NCBI GenBank assembly: GCA_029204045.2
Contig: CM055076.1
Span: 28,040,832 to 28,104,831 of the forward strand
Origin: Tillandsia leiboldiana
Taxonomy: Eukaryota; Streptophyta; Magnoliopsida; Poales; Bromeliaceae
Direction: 5' to 3'
Length of the DNA stretch: 64,000 nt
Made by a program: the position numbers and the translations under genes. Under the pieces are notes generated by a model that was not told the origin of the DNA, did no database searches, and saw only the letters and a program-made list of their open reading frames with translations. This document shows positions 1 to 10,800 of this stretch, one piece after another (within the stretch, counting starts at the first letter, position 1; the number at the start of each line of letters is the position of its first letter).

Positions 1-247
1 GGGCTAGCGAGACGAGTCTCACATCGCCTGGTGATCTTGGGCTTGTGTGTGTGTTTGGGCTGACGAGGACGTCAGGCCTAAACGGGGGGAGTCTGTGACG
101 CCCCCAATAGTCCCACATCGGATGTGGATGGATTTGTGATTGGGTTTATATGAGACTTGGACACTAGTAATAATAACTGGGCTTAAGCATTTTGGGCTGT
201 AGTTTGGGCCCAACGAGTTATTATTGCTAGTGGGCCGGGTCGTTACA
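1..247 (+). mobile_element. TRIM-B miniature LTR element, 3' part
   Basis: The internal tail holds the conserved GACGAGGACGTCAGG block and a G-rich polypurine tract, followed by a terminal LTR at 94-247 that starts TGTGACG and ends TTACA. It is the same family as the complete element at 22616-23172. The 5' half lies outside the window. Confidence 0.75.
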
Positions 248-349
248 GAATTTCATCCATCACTTCGAAGTGATGGGTGAAAAGATCCCCACCCTTGGAT
301 GGGTGGGGTGTAACCTTCACACCCAAAAATAAATATAGAGATAGCATTG

Positions 350-353
<4 letters not shown>
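248..353. mobile_element. Remnant of palindromic 'CACCCC' MITE
   Basis: This stretch contains the ACTTCGAAGT palindrome, a GGGTGGGGTGTAA arm and an AGCATTGCTC end like the intact copies at 28475 and 54173. The other terminal arm is missing. It abuts a (TA)n array. Confidence 0.5.

Positions 354-436
<83 letters not shown>
354..436. repeat. (TA)n microsatellite
   Basis: About 41 uninterrupted TA units lie directly against the left LTR of a TRIM-A element that inserted into the array (TSD TATAT). Confidence 0.95.
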
Positions 437-439
<3 letters not shown>

Positions 440-1221
440 GACGCCCCACTTCCCAGGGGGTCACCCATCCTAGAACTACTCTAGCTCTAGCATGCTTAAC
501 TCTCATGTTCCTCTTGGATCTTGCTACCATCCAAAATGCTATAGCCGGGTTAGAGATTTAGTCCTATTATATCATTTATATAGAGGACTAATCCAAATTC
601 CGGGGGTGTCACATTCTTCCCCCCTTTAAGCCCTGACGTCCACGTCAGGCTCAAGCACACTCATAAGCACCAGGCGATGTGAGACTCGTCTCGCTAGCCT
701 TAGCCGACCTTGTGAGGATGTTCCTCTTGGATCTTGCTACCATCCAAAATGCTATAGCCGGGTTAGAGATTTAGTCCTATTATATCATTTATATAGAGGA
801 CTAATCCAAATTTCGGGGGTGTCACATTCTTCCCCCCTTTAAGCCCTGACGTCCACGTCAGGCTCAAGCACACTCATAAGCACCAGGCGATGTGAGACTC
901 GTCTCGCTAGCCTTAGCCGACCTTGTGAGGAGCTGCACTCCACTCACAACGGTCATTAGCCGGGGAGCCTCGCTCTACCCGCTATATAACCCTGGCTCAG
1001 CCGAGACTCATCTCACATTTCCGGCTGGTGAATGGCTCTGATACCAACTGTGACGCCCCACTTTCCAGGGGGTCACCCATCCTAGAACTACTCTAGCTCT
1101 AGCATGCTTAACTCTCATGTTCCTCTTGGATCTTGCTACCATCCAAAATGCTATAGCCGGGTTAGAGATTTAGTCCTATTATATCATTTATATAGAGGAC
1201 TAATCCAAATTCCGGGAGTGT

Positions 1222-1225
<4 letters not shown>
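437..1225 (-). mobile_element. Complete TRIM-A miniature LTR retrotransposon
   Basis: Two 177 bp LTRs (437-613 and 1049-1225) begin TGTGAC and end TCACA. Next to the right LTR is the complement of a tRNA-Met-type primer site (GGCTCTGATACCA). Next to the left LTR is a C-rich polypurine-tract complement. A perfect 5 bp TSD, TATAT, flanks the element (432-436 and 1226-1230). It has no coding capacity. The interior contains a 213 bp tandem duplication (505-717 and 718-930). Confidence 0.9.
505..930. repeat. 213 bp tandem duplication inside TRIM-A
   Basis: Positions 505-717 and 718-930 are nearly identical. The unit spans most of the left LTR and the adjacent internal region, so the element carries an extra LTR edge. 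Confidence 0.9.

Positions 1226-1292
<67 letters not shown>
1226..1292. repeat. (TA)n microsatellite
   Basis: A pure TA array, probably the other half of the array at 354-436 that was split by the TRIM-A insertion. Confidence 0.95.
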
Positions 1293-1295
<3 letters not shown>

Positions 1296-1680
1296 ATAGA
1301 TAAGACATTCTCTAGTCTTGTTATAAGCAAAGTGTTAAATGCTTTCGATTCGTCGTTAGCTTCTCGACGCAATAAATTTTGAAAAATTAATTTGTAAAGA
1401 AGATAGAGAACGTCTATGGTGAAAACAGAAAACGGAGTTCCTAAAAAGTACGGATCAGATCAGATTTTTAAAGAAATTTGTTTAAGGAACAAACGTGTCA
1501 TATTTTTTCTATTTTACTTTAGAGGCGGTATTACATATTGTAATTTTCAAAAAATATACTCTTTTTTTTTTCATATAGTAAAATTCTCCTTTTCTTTTCC
1601 CGTAATTTTTGTTTGTACATTTTTTTCACATAAATTATTGTGCTATTTTGTGATTTATTGTAACGATCCGATCCGCTAGC
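1293..1680 (+). mobile_element. Degenerate LTR-like relic
   Basis: The order of motifs (catatagtaaaattctcc, cccgtaatttttg, cacataaatt) parallels a less decayed LTR-like stretch at about 63300-63480. No ORF, TSD or primer site was found. No gene is present here. Confidence 0.35.
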
Positions 1681-1802
1681 AGTAATAACTCCTTGAGCAT
1701 AAACTACCAGCTCAAAATCCAATTATTATCTCTTACATAGTTCGTCACCTTATCTTTCAAATCCTGACTTAGCCGAGACTCGTCACACACTTTCGATTGG
1801 TG

Positions 1803-1915
1803 ATTGGCTCTAATACCAAATGTAACGACCCTGCCCACTAGTAATAATAACTTGTTGGACTCAAACCACCGACCCAAAATGCTTAAGCCCAGTTACTATT
1901 ACTCATATCTATGAT
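1803..1915 (-). mobile_element. TRIM-B LTR fragment
   Basis: A primer-site complement (CTCTAATACCAAA) is followed by TGTAACGACC and the first part of the TRIM-B LTR. The rest has decayed into AT-rich sequence. Between 1916 and 2254 I see no gene. Confidence 0.6.
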
Positions 1916-2270
1916 TTTTTATAAATCGAATTATAATTTTTATTTTCATCATATATGAAACTATTGAAATGTCACATTTGTTTACTTTACGACCCGTTTT
2001 TCATTTTTATTTGCGTGATCATTGTAAGCCTAAGACCAATTTAAATTGAAAAAAATGGGCCATTTGAGAGATAAGATAGTAGAGGACTAATAAGTAAGTC
2101 TATACTTCGGCCCAAGTCTCTTACATAGTTAGATGGGTTTATAGCCCAATCCTATTCTTGATATATATTGAGAAGCCCAGCTAAAGATCTGGGTGGATGG
2201 GGGACCAAATGTGTGTGTGCCCTGTGTGCTGCAGATTGCAAAACAGTTGATTATCTTTTCAGGAGATAAG

Positions 2271-2856
2271 TTTTTTTTTTGAGAGAAAGGCAGCATGCTG
2301 TCGCTTCATTCATGACGGAGGTGAACTTAGCAACTGGACAGCCGGTTTCTGCAGTAGAGCAGCCGGGCCCCAAAAAAGAAAAAAAAAAAAAAAAAAAAAA
2401 AACTAGGCACAGAATCTGGTCCAGTTTGATCGGCAGATTCTAATTTCCGGAAGTAAGACACCGAGACAGCGTTTCTTGTTGTCGAAACATCTTCAATTTT
2501 TTTCCAGCCAAATGTTCCACCAGGTGGCCGCAATGGTGGTTAGCATCCTTTTTCCCAGTGCGCCCTTCTTGAGACCGTTCGTATCCCAGAGCTTATCGAC
2601 GGATGAAGCGTTGTGGGCCTCCAATTTGTTTGGCAGCAGGGCCTTCAGCAGTGTTTTAGTGGAGGTGCAGGATACGAAGAGATGGTCCGCTGTTTCATCT
2701 GAACCTAAACAGATAGCGCAGCAGCTGGGCCCATTCCAGTTTCTTTTCCGAATGATGTCTCTGGTCAGAACTCTCATTCTCAGCACTAGCCAAATAAAGA
2801 TCTTCACTTTTAACGGTATCTTGATGTTCCAGAGTTTGTCGAAACGAGGGTCTTCA
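2271..2856 (-). mobile_element. 5'-truncated LINE with RT zinc-binding remnant
   Basis: On the minus strand this encodes a remnant with IWLVLRMRVLTRD, CAICLGSDETADHLFVSC and WWNIWLE. That is the C-terminal zf-RVT region of plant L1-type LINEs, with the Cys/His cluster visible. The element ends in a poly(A) tail, read as poly(T) at 2271. The 16 bp TSD CTTTTCAGGAGATAAG flanks it perfectly (2255-2270 and 2857-2872), so both ends are exact. Confidence 0.9.
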
Positions 2857-2872
2857 CTTTTCAGGAGATAAG

Positions 2873-3316
2873 TTTACAGCAGGTTTTTCTTCTTGTGGAG
2901 TTCCTTAACAGGGTGCAAGATTTGATGTCTGGACTTTCTAAAAATGGGTATTGAAGAGGAGAATGTCCCATGGGTGGAGCAAAATAGTGTGATCTTTAAG
3001 AATATCGGATCAGTCGACAGTTTTTAGAAAAATCTCTAGTCTGGTGAGACAATGACTCGAGTTCGCAATAATAACTCATTAGGCTAAGTATTAACTAGGC
3101 TTCGAACTCGGTACCTCGGATATCAACTACCAATTTTTTTGTCACTTGTACTAGGAATGGTCACCGTAAAAAATTAATTTCTACCGTTAAAAATAGACTA
3201 TAATAATAATAAAAAAATAATAAAATAACAAATAAATTTCATGTTAGAAGCTATATTTAAAGAGAATTAATAACTAAACATCACATAAGACATAATATTA
3301 AATACATAATTTTCAA
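2873..3316. other. Gene-free AT-rich spacer
   Basis: There is no supported ORF. A short decayed piece resembling the TRIM-B LTR (CAATAATAACTCATTAGG) lies near 3067. Confidence 0.5.
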
Positions 3317-3320
3317 TTCT

Positions 3321-3458
3321 AACATCAAACAATGGCATTACTAAGTTAAATATAAACAAAGCATGGCGTATGGCGTGAGGGCGAGTTCTAACATCAAACA
3401 ATGGCATTACTAAGTTAAATATAAACAAAGCATGGCGTATGGCGTGAGGGCGAGAGGG
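3321..3458. repeat. 69 bp tandem duplication
   Basis: The block beginning AACATCAAACAATGG at 3321 repeats at 3390 with a 69 bp offset and few or no changes, ending in GGCGTGAGGGCG. Confidence 0.85.
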
Positions 3459-3489
3459 CGAGGGGGGCCACGGTTTGAGGGCGCTTGAG

Positions 3490-3625
3490 GGAGAGAGGGG
3501 CGGCCGCGGCTTGCTTGGGCGAGAGAGGGAAAGGGGCGGCCGCGGCTTGCTCGGGCGAGAGAGGAAGAGAGGGGCGGCCGCGGCTTGCTTGGGCGTCAGT
3601 CTCGGGAGAGAGAGGGGTGGCGATC
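3490..3625. repeat. GC-rich minisatellite, ~37 bp unit
   Basis: GGGGCGGCCGCGG recurs at about 3497, 3533 and 3570, separated by CTTG-CYGGGCGAGAG. A plus-strand ORF over it is low-complexity and not credible as a gene. Confidence 0.75.
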
Positions 3626-3876
3626 GTTAGAAGAGGAGAGAGAGGGGGTGGCGATCGTGGGAGATGGAATGATCTCCTGTTTAGGGTTTGGGGTACTCAA
3701 GGATAAACTTGTCATTTTACATTAACTACAATATTACCCGCTTCCAGTAATGCAACATACACCCCTCCCCCAGTAATATTTTGGGATTAATCCTGCATTT
3801 TATATTACCGAACAGATTACAAGGATTCTCCAAACACAGTAATCCTGACAGGATTATCCGTAATCCTGTCAAGATA

Positions 3877-3965
3877 ATCCGATCCAAACGCCCTCCCAAA
3901 GTGCATAGTAAACCGACCAATCCGATCCAAACGCCCTCCCAAAGTGCATAGTAAACCGACCAATC
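3877..3965. repeat. 43 bp tandem duplication
   Basis: The block TCCGATCCAAACGCCCTCCC through ACCGACCAA occurs twice with a 43 bp offset. Confidence 0.85.
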
Positions 3966-4506
3966 ATTCACTTACCATAAATGGGAGACACATCAACTTC
4001 ATATGTAAAAGTACTCATTACAAAATTCAAAATTTGAAAGCAGCAAAGTGAGAGTGTGCCAATTTAAAATTTAAATTAGAAGGTATTGGTATACACTGTA
4101 CAGATTTGGTGGGGACATACAAGAAAAGAAAAAAAGAAAAGAAAGAACTAATGCTTCATCTAATTTTATTGAAAAAAAAAATACAATCTAATTTTCTTTT
4201 TTAAAAAAATCCTAATTTAGTTTTATTTGAATGAATTAGAAAACAAAATATAAGTTAATAATATTTATGTGAATTTATGCATTAATTAGAAGAAATTTTT
4301 TTTTTTTTTCCTCCTCTCTTCCACTTTCCAAAGCATCATATATGTAATATATAGTTATTTATTTTTATTTTTATATAATGTATAGTCATATTATTTTCAT
4401 ACTATTGATTTTTTAGTTATATCAACTATGTATAGTCATATTATTGTTAGTCATATTATTTTTATGTCTGATGTGTAGTCATATTAGTTGTTTCATCATA
4501 TCGAGC

Positions 4507-4553
<47 letters not shown>

Positions 4554-4798
4554 TCATATTTATTTATATTTAATGTACAATTATATTATTATTTTACATT
4601 ATATTTGTTTTCAATAATATCAAATTTTATTTTTGAGTATGTAATTCTATCATATATTTAATAATATCAATTATATAGTTTAATTAAATAATAATTTAAA
4701 TTAATAAGTATTATTAAATTATTTGAAAAATGGGAAGGAGGGAGAGAGGAAAAATAATTCTCTTTTTTAATTAACATATAAATTTATATAAATATTAG
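3966..4798. other. AT-rich spacer with (AAT)n
   Basis: I see no gene. An (AAT)n microsatellite lies at about 4508-4552, among repeated TATAGTCATATTATT motifs. Confidence 0.6.
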
Positions 4799-5211
4799 AT
4801 TAATTGCATATATATCCCTGAAAATATATCGAATAGCAAATATATTTCTATAAAGTTCAACTTTTTATATTTATTCTTTTCAAAAATCTTTAGTTGTTCA
4901 TATATATCTCTATGATTTATTACGGTTAATTTATTATTTATTTTTTAACTGAATATATATAAAATATTATTTTTGCCTTTTCAAATATATCTCTAAAAGT
5001 TCCAACTGTTCAAATAATGTAAAAATGTCTGTAAAGATAAAAAAGTAAATTTATCTCACAAACTAACGAAGGTTAAGTATTTAATTTATGATTAACTATA
5101 TTTTTCTAACGGAGATTGACGGTTTAGGAGGATAAATATAAAAAAGTTAAATTTTATAGAAATATATCTGTTATTCGATATATTTACATAAAGCTGAATA
5201 AAATTAATTCT
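4799..5211. mobile_element. Old Mutator-like MITE (family M2)
   Basis: The ends ATTAATTGCATATAT and AAATTAATTCT flank the same subterminal pattern (atatccctga, ttcaactttt, cttttcaaaaatc) as the intact M2 copies at 19892 and 56761. The flanks AAATATTAG and AAATATTAT match at 8 of 9 bases, consistent with a decayed 9 bp TSD. Confidence 0.65.
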
Positions 5212-5504
5212 AAATATTATTAAGTTATAAGTTTTTTTTTTAAAAAAAAATAGACTAAATTGAGATTATTTTTTTAAATAAGGAAAAATGAGGAATTAGT
5301 TCAGAAAGGAATGGCTGGCCGGCATTGCCAGATTCGGCGCCAGGAACGCGCTGGATCGTACAAGCAGACTGCACCACCAGGTGCATCCGTACATCCCTTA
5401 CACCACTTTGTTTCTAGATCCTCCGCATAAAAATTTTAATTTACTTTTCTACGGTTTCGCATATTTTTGACTGCATTATTCTACACGTCAATATATTTGA
5501 CATT

Positions 5505-5817
5505 TTTCGCTATATTAGTACTAGTACCCCCCCCCCCATTTCTACGCTGGACCCCTCCTCGTCGTGCGTTTTCCACCACTCCTCCTCAACCGTTTTTCCT
5601 TATTACAACCAATCAAATCACGACGCTCACAACAACCTTCTCTTTCATTATTTCCCTTCCTTTTCCCCTCACTCTCTTCCTCCTCCTCGAGAGAGAAAGA
5701 GAAAGAGAAAGAGAAAGGAAGAAGAAGAAGAAGAGGAGGAGTCTCCATTCCTCCTCCTCCTCCTCCTCTTCTCTCTCTTAGATATTTGAATATTAAGAGA
5801 AAGAGAGAGAGAGGACG
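5505..5817 (+). promoter_or_regulatory. Proximal promoter and 5' leader of the desaturase gene
   Basis: A TATA-like CTATATTA lies at about 5511-5518, about 300 bp upstream of the start codon. It is followed by a C11 run and pyrimidine-rich then purine-rich tracts. The GAGAAA and GAAGAAG microsatellite at about 5690-5738 would sit in the 5' UTR. The transcription start is inferred, not seen. Confidence 0.4.
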
Positions 5818-7164
5818 ATGGAGTCGAAGCACATTACGACGGAGGAGCTGCGGCGGCACAACAAGGCGACGGACATGTGGATATCGATCCAGGGGAAGGT
5901 GTACGACGTGACGGCGTGGGCGGAGCAGCATCCGGGCGGGGCGATCCCGCTGCTCAGCCTGGCCGGGCAGGACGTCACCGACGCGTTCGTGGCCTACCAC
6001 CCGCCGTCGGCCTGGGCGCTGCTCGACCGCTTCTGCGTCGGCCGTCTGGCCGACTACGCCGTCTCCGACGTCTCCCGCGACTACCGCCGCCTCGTGGCCG
6101 AGTTCGCCCGGACGGGGCTGTTCGAGAAGAAGGGCCGCGGCGTGCTCTTCTTGCTGGCGGCCATGCTCGCCATGTTCGCCGCCGCCGTCTACGGCGTCGT
6201 CGCTTCGTCGAGCGCCGCCGCGCACCTGCTCTCGGCGGCGCTGATGGGGGCCATGTGGATGCAGTCCGGGTTCCTCGGGCACGACTCGGGCCATTACAAC
6301 GTCATGTCGGCGTCGTCCACCCCCGGACTGAACCGATTCGTGCAGGTGCTGACGGGGAACTGTCTGGCGGGGATCAGCATCGAGTGGTGGAAGCAGAACC
6401 ACAACGCGCACCACATCGCCTGCAACAGCCTGAACTTCGACCCGGACCTGCAGCACATGCCGTTCTTCGCCGTGTCCGCCAAGCTGTTCGCGTCGCTGCG
6501 GTCGGCGTTCTACGAGCGCACCATGGCCTTCGACGGCGCCGCGCGGCTCTTCATCAGCTACCAGCACTGGACCTTCTACCCCGTCATGTGCGTCGCCCGC
6601 GTCAACCTCTTCGCGCAGTCCTTCGCCCTGCTGCTGTCCCCGGCCAAGCGCGTGCCGCACCGCAAGCAGGAGCTGGTCGGCCTGCTGGTGTTCTGGACGT
6701 GGTTCCCGCTGCTGCTGTCGTTGCTGCCGTCATGGCAGGAGAGGGTGGCGTACGTCTTGGTGAGCTTCGCGGTGACGGGGGTGCAGCACGTGCAGTTCTG
6801 CCTGAACCACTTCTCGTCCAGCGTCTACCTCGGGGCGCCGAGGGGGAACGACTGGTTCGAGAAGCAGACGGAGGGGACGCTCGACATATCGTGCTCGCCG
6901 TGGATGGACTGGTTCCACGGCGGCCTGCAGTTCCAGGTCGAGCACCACCTGTTCCCGCGGCTGCCGCGCGGGCAGCTCCGCCGCGTCGCGCCGATGGTCC
7001 GGGAGCTCTGCAAGAAGCACGGCCTGCAGTACTCCACCTTCTCCTTCTGGGACGCCAACGTCCGCACCCTCGCCACCCTCCGCGCCGCCGCCCTGCAGGC
7101 GCGTGACCTCGCCAACCCCGCGCCGAAGAATTTGGTCTGGGAGGCTGTCAACACACATGGCTAG
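5818..7164 (+). CDS. SLD: Sphingolipid delta-8 desaturase (cytochrome b5 fusion, front-end desaturase)
   Basis: One uninterrupted 448-codon exon. Residues 1 to about 95 form a cytochrome b5 domain with the haem motif HPGG at 38-41 and a second haem histidine near residue 61. The desaturase domain follows, with histidine boxes HDSGH (155-159), HNAHH (195-199) and QVEHH (373-377). Glutamine replacing the first histidine of box three is the hallmark of front-end desaturases. Hydrophobic membrane segments lie between the boxes. In plants this architecture introduces the delta-8 double bond into the long-chain base of ER sphingolipids. A delta-6 acyl desaturase has the same layout and cannot be fully excluded, but the length and intronless structure favour SLD. 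Start: the first ATG, GACGATGGAG, leads directly into the b5 domain. Codon use is strongly GC-rich, typical of a class of monocot genes, and long antisense and shifted-frame ORFs here are by-products of it. The nearest transposon starts about 270 bp downstream. Confidence 0.95.
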   Translation: MESKHITTEELRRHNKATDMWISIQGKVYDVTAWAEQHPGGAIPLLSLAGQDVTDAFVAYHPPSAWALLDRFCVGRLADYAVSDVSRDYRRLVAEFARTGLFEKKGRGVLFLLAAMLAMFAAAVYGVVASSSAAAHLLSAALMGAMWMQSGFLGHDSGHYNVMSASSTPGLNRFVQVLTGNCLAGISIEWWKQNHNAHHIACNSLNFDPDLQHMPFFAVSAKLFASLRSAFYERTMAFDGAARLFISYQHWTFYPVMCVARVNLFAQSFALLLSPAKRVPHRKQELVGLLVFWTWFPLLLSLLPSWQERVAYVLVSFAVTGVQHVQFCLNHFSSSVYLGAPRGNDWFEKQTEGTLDISCSPWMDWFHGGLQFQVEHHLFPRLPRGQLRRVAPMVRELCKKHGLQYSTFSFWDANVRTLATLRAAALQARDLANPAPKNLVWEAVNTHG

Positions 7165-7267
7165 CACCTCTCTCTCCCTCTCTCTCTATTCACCAGATAG
7201 TTTGTTTAAGTTGCTTTTACTGGTTTAGGTGGTATTCATTCCCAGTTTGTATTAATTTGGTTAATCT

Positions 7268-7270
<3 letters not shown>

Positions 7271-7298
<28 letters not shown>
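7271..7298. repeat. (TA)n microsatellite in the 3' flank of the desaturase gene
   Basis: A TA array of about 14 units lies about 107 bp after the stop codon, possibly within the 3' UTR. Confidence 0.85.
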
Positions 7299-7305
<7 letters not shown>

Positions 7306-7384
7306 ATCATACTTTTGTTTTTACAGTTGTAGCTGCCATACAAAATTAACACAGTTGAATTGATTGACTATGTGATCGCCAGCA

Positions 7385-8530
7385 CTAATCATTTGTTGGG
7401 CTCAAATTATCTAAAATCTAAATTAATTTTTTTTTTTTTTTTTTTTTATCCGATGTGAAATTATTAGAATACAATCACAGTCCTCGTCAGATCCAATTGG
7501 GGCGTCATAGTCTTCGTCAGGTTCGAATCATAACATTTTACACTGCATAGCGCTTAGCACTTACTTCCACATAATATTTCTATCCGATGTGGGGTGTTAC
7601 AGTCCTCCTCGTCAGGTCCAAACCATAGTTAGTTAATTCGCGAATTATTCGCGAATTATTGAGAATCCGAATTAAACAGACCGTTTCCAAATTTTTTCAA
7701 AAATTCGGATTAATTCAGAAAACAAAATTCCAAAAATTATTATTCGTGAATAATTCGCGAACTGCGAATTTTTCTCCCCAAAATTCGTTACTATTTTTTT
7801 TTTTGAATTTCAAAAATTAAACCCAAACACTACCCAATCCTCTTTAACCAAGAGTCCAAGACTCATTGATGATGCACACTACCCAATCCTGTTTAACCAA
7901 GAGTCCAAGACTATGGTGCACACTGCCGGTCCAAGTCTAGCAATGCTTTACAACATACAACACTTCACTTTTCAAGAAAAAAAAATAAAAATAAATTTCT
8001 TCACTGTTCACACTTCACAGTTCACAGCACATGCCTATTTATAATAAAAAATTTGATATTTTTTCAATCTTCAAACTTTAAACCTGAAATCTTGTTAGCC
8101 TATCTATTTTATGTTATATCTATTTATTTTTATATTTTTAAAAATTATAATGCTCATAGTATAAATCTAGAAAAAAAATTAATTTAATAGCCGAATTTTT
8201 GATCCCGAATTTTTAATTGGAAAACGTATAATTTCCGTATAAATCACGTATCCGAATAATTGTCGAGTCCGTTTTTTTACCGAATTTTTCAACGAATTTA
8301 AAAATCATGATACGAATTTTATTCGTATTATATCCGAACCGAATTTTTGCCGAATCCGAATTAACTAACTATGGTCCAAACCATAGCACTAAATCATAAT
8401 CTTATTTTCATCCCAGGTAGGATTATTGGGGGGTCAGAGTCCTCGTCATGTTCAAATTATAGCACTTTATACCGCATAGCACTTAGCACTCACACTTCCG
8501 GCTAGTATTCGATTCTGATACCAACTGTAG
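7385..8530 (-). mobile_element. Decayed TRIM-B-like element hosting a hAT insertion
   Basis: Fragments of the TRIM-B LTR and interior lie on both sides of a 750 bp hAT-like element: TTTGTTGGGCTCAAA, TATCCGATGTG, GGTGTTAC, CCTCGTCAGG and GATTCTGATACCAA. The host is fragmented and repeated; no ORF is present. Confidence 0.6.
7624..8373. mobile_element. hAT-like non-autonomous element, 750 bp
   Basis: The terminal inverted repeats are CATAGTTAGTTAATTCG and CGAATTAACTAACTATG. The interior is rich in ATTCG and CGAAT palindromes. A perfect 8 bp TSD, GTCCAAAC, is at 7616-7623 and 8374-8381. Related copies lie at 14420-15187 and 36153-36710. There is no transposase ORF. Confidence 0.85.
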
Positions 8531-9085
8531 ACTCAATTAAAATTCTGTTTTATCTAGAAGACTATGTTGGCAATAATATATTTTTCTATAATCTGATCTT
8601 ATGCTAATTTTGTGACTATCCACATAAAAATTATCTAGAGCTCTGTTGTTTTCCATCACTCCCCATAAATTAGTTCATAGTAATAATATTCCAGCTTCAA
8701 ATCCAATATTTCTTTTAAGTACACTTGTTTAGAGTGAGATATTTAGAGTAAGGTACCACCATATTTGGCCCCTTCAATTCATTTTTTGGAATAAGAAAAA
8801 AATAAATTATCATTGAGTAATTTATTTCGACATCCAAACTAGGCCTTAGCGGGGGGCCCAAAATATGTTGGGCCAAGCCCATTGGGCTTGTTGGGTGGGA
8901 TTGCTTCTTTGACTGCCTTAAGCATTATAAGATTAGCCATGCAAATGCAATCTATTGCAAAGAAATCATTGAGTTGTAACAATTTTCTTTGCTTGTAATT
9001 AAGAACATTAAGATTTCATAATCCTTCCTCTTGTGCTAGTCAACTTCGGAAACCGCAACAAATAGTTCTTTGGCGAACAAGTTGT
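8531..9085. other. Gene-free spacer
   Basis: There is no credible ORF. A short region of nested GGGCC and GGCCC repeats lies at about 8865-8910. The sequence is otherwise unremarkable. Confidence 0.4.
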
Positions 9086-9524
9086 TGTAACGACTCGGCC
9101 CACTAGCAATAATAATTTTTTGGGCCAAAACTACAATCCAAAATGCTTAAACCCAGCTATTATTATTACTGTCCATGTCTCGCTTAGGCCTGACGTCCTC
9201 GTCGGCTCAAACGAAACACACACAGAGCCCAAGTTTATCAGGCGATGTGAGACTTGTCTCGCTAACCTCGTCATTCAGATCCCTGACATAATCCGTCACC
9301 TTGTCTTTCAGGCCCTGGCTCAGCCGAAACTCGTCACGCACTTCCAGTTGGTGGTTGGTTCTGATACCAAATGCAACGACTCAACCCACTAGCAATAATA
9401 ACTCGTTGGGCCTAAACCACAATTCAAAATACTTAAACCCAGTTATTATTATTAGTGTCCATGTCTCTTATATTCCAATCACAATTTTATTTATGTCCGA
9501 TGTGGGACTATTGGGGGCGCCACA
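9086..9524 (-). mobile_element. TRIM-B element with deletions
   Basis: The left LTR begins TGTAACGACTCGGCCC but runs straight into internal sequence (GGCCTGACGTCCTCGTCGG), so its far end is deleted. A primer-site complement (GTTCTGATACCAA) precedes the right LTR, which ends CGCCACA near 9524. The flanking pentamers GTTGT and GTCTT do not match. Confidence 0.7.
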
Positions 9525-9745
9525 GTCTTCTACGAAAACGCCAACATGAATCTCTAAGCCCAGAAGGTAGAAGTTCTAATTTGTTTGAAGCATTTGCTTT
9601 TAGCTACAGCCAGAAGCAAATTAATGTAGGGTTATGAATTGAGAAATATTGGAAAAATTTATCTTTTCAAATTAATTTTTTTTAAATAATTTAAACTAAA
9701 TTTAAATTCGAAATACTATAAATCAAAGTTTAGATGAAGCATGTG

Positions 9746-10441
9746 AATGTCGAGGCGTGCGTGAGCACTGTCCTAAAAGCGAGATTGCCCCTCCACGTGC
9801 GAGGCTCCGGCAATCACCCCTAGCGATACAACGACCATCGTCCACCCCGTCGGCAACGACTCCGGGATGGTGCGTAGCGAACCCAACTTCTTTCAGAGAT
9901 CCAGCAAAATAGAAACAAGCTCAAAGAGAAAAATTGTAATGTAAATCTCAGTGTACTTCTCTGTAAATTAGAGAGAAAAAAATTGTAGCTTAGATAATTC
10001 TCAAGCTTTCTCATGCTCTCCTTTTAAAGAGCTCAAAACCTCTTAGGAGACAAGCTCCAACGGGTGCTTTAATTTTTCGGGCAGCCCACAAAGGCCCTTC
10101 CCAAGGGAGTCTCTTGGGTAGCCCAAAAAGCAAGTTCCCAAAAAGGCTTTAAATGCAAAAAGCAAAAGTTAAATGGGTAAAGTCAAGATCGCGAGCGGCC
10201 CGGCCCGTGTGTGTATTAGAGAAGCCTTACTCTCACTTCCTAACCAATACATGCACAAGAGAGGAAATTAATATACCCACTCTACATGTAATGAGTTTCC
10301 GATGTGGGATTAAACATCACATGTAGACGGAAAATGAGTTTGGGTTCCCAGGCAAAGTCCATTGATATTGGGCCGCCTAGAAAAGCTCAAAGGCCAAAAA
10401 TCACAAGTTTAAAATCACCAAAAAATATATAAAATCCAACA
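9746..10441 (-). mobile_element. Probable solo LTR or LTR fragment
   Basis: The stretch starts TGTCGAGGCG and ends AAATCCAACA, so on the minus strand it reads TGTTGGATTT to CGCCTCGACA, a TG/CA-bounded LTR-like unit of about 700 bp. It lacks a primer site and coding sequence. No matching TSD was found, so the boundaries are tentative. Confidence 0.45.
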
Positions 10442-10800
10442 AGAAATAGTTAGGATTTCTTGGAACAACTCTCCTTGAACAGTACTTTGCAAAGGCGAAA
10501 GGCGCATGTAAATGTGATAAGTGTCTCATTTAGTAAATTTTTAGTGCCCAAGGTGATCATATCATATGCCTGGGAACTCCTATTATAAACATAGTGACAG
10601 ATCAGGTCACAGCATGACAAAGAAAATCCCATGCTGCAGATTCCCACAAGCTCAGTTTCTGCATGTGCTAAAGAGGGACAAAGCTGCCATGTATTTTTTG
10701 TTGGTTGTTGCCCATCCTCATAAAGCCAAAATGGTCTAAATTTAGTAACACACAAAAAGGAGCAGGCATGCATGCAATCCTTCCCTTTTGTCCTTCCCTT
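10442..10800. other. Unassigned unique-looking sequence
   Basis: A 125-codon minus-strand reading frame covers this stretch but resembles nothing I recognise and has no supporting codon pattern. It may be intergenic single-copy DNA. Confidence 0.3.

Noticed and set aside
253..468. ORFs made of alternating Ile-Tyr, also at 1104-1382, 28264-28515, 30091-30372, 33000-33188 and 54012-54488
   Set aside because: They are translations of (TA)n microsatellites with no flanking coding signal.
3485..3706. Plus-strand ORF rich in GERG repeats
   Set aside because: It translates a short GC-rich minisatellite.
5542..6660. 372-codon minus-strand ORF and the 409-codon plus-strand shifted ORF (5877-7106)
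   Set aside because: Both overlap the desaturase gene. They arise from its extreme GC content and have biased Arg/Ala/Gly composition with no recognisable domain.
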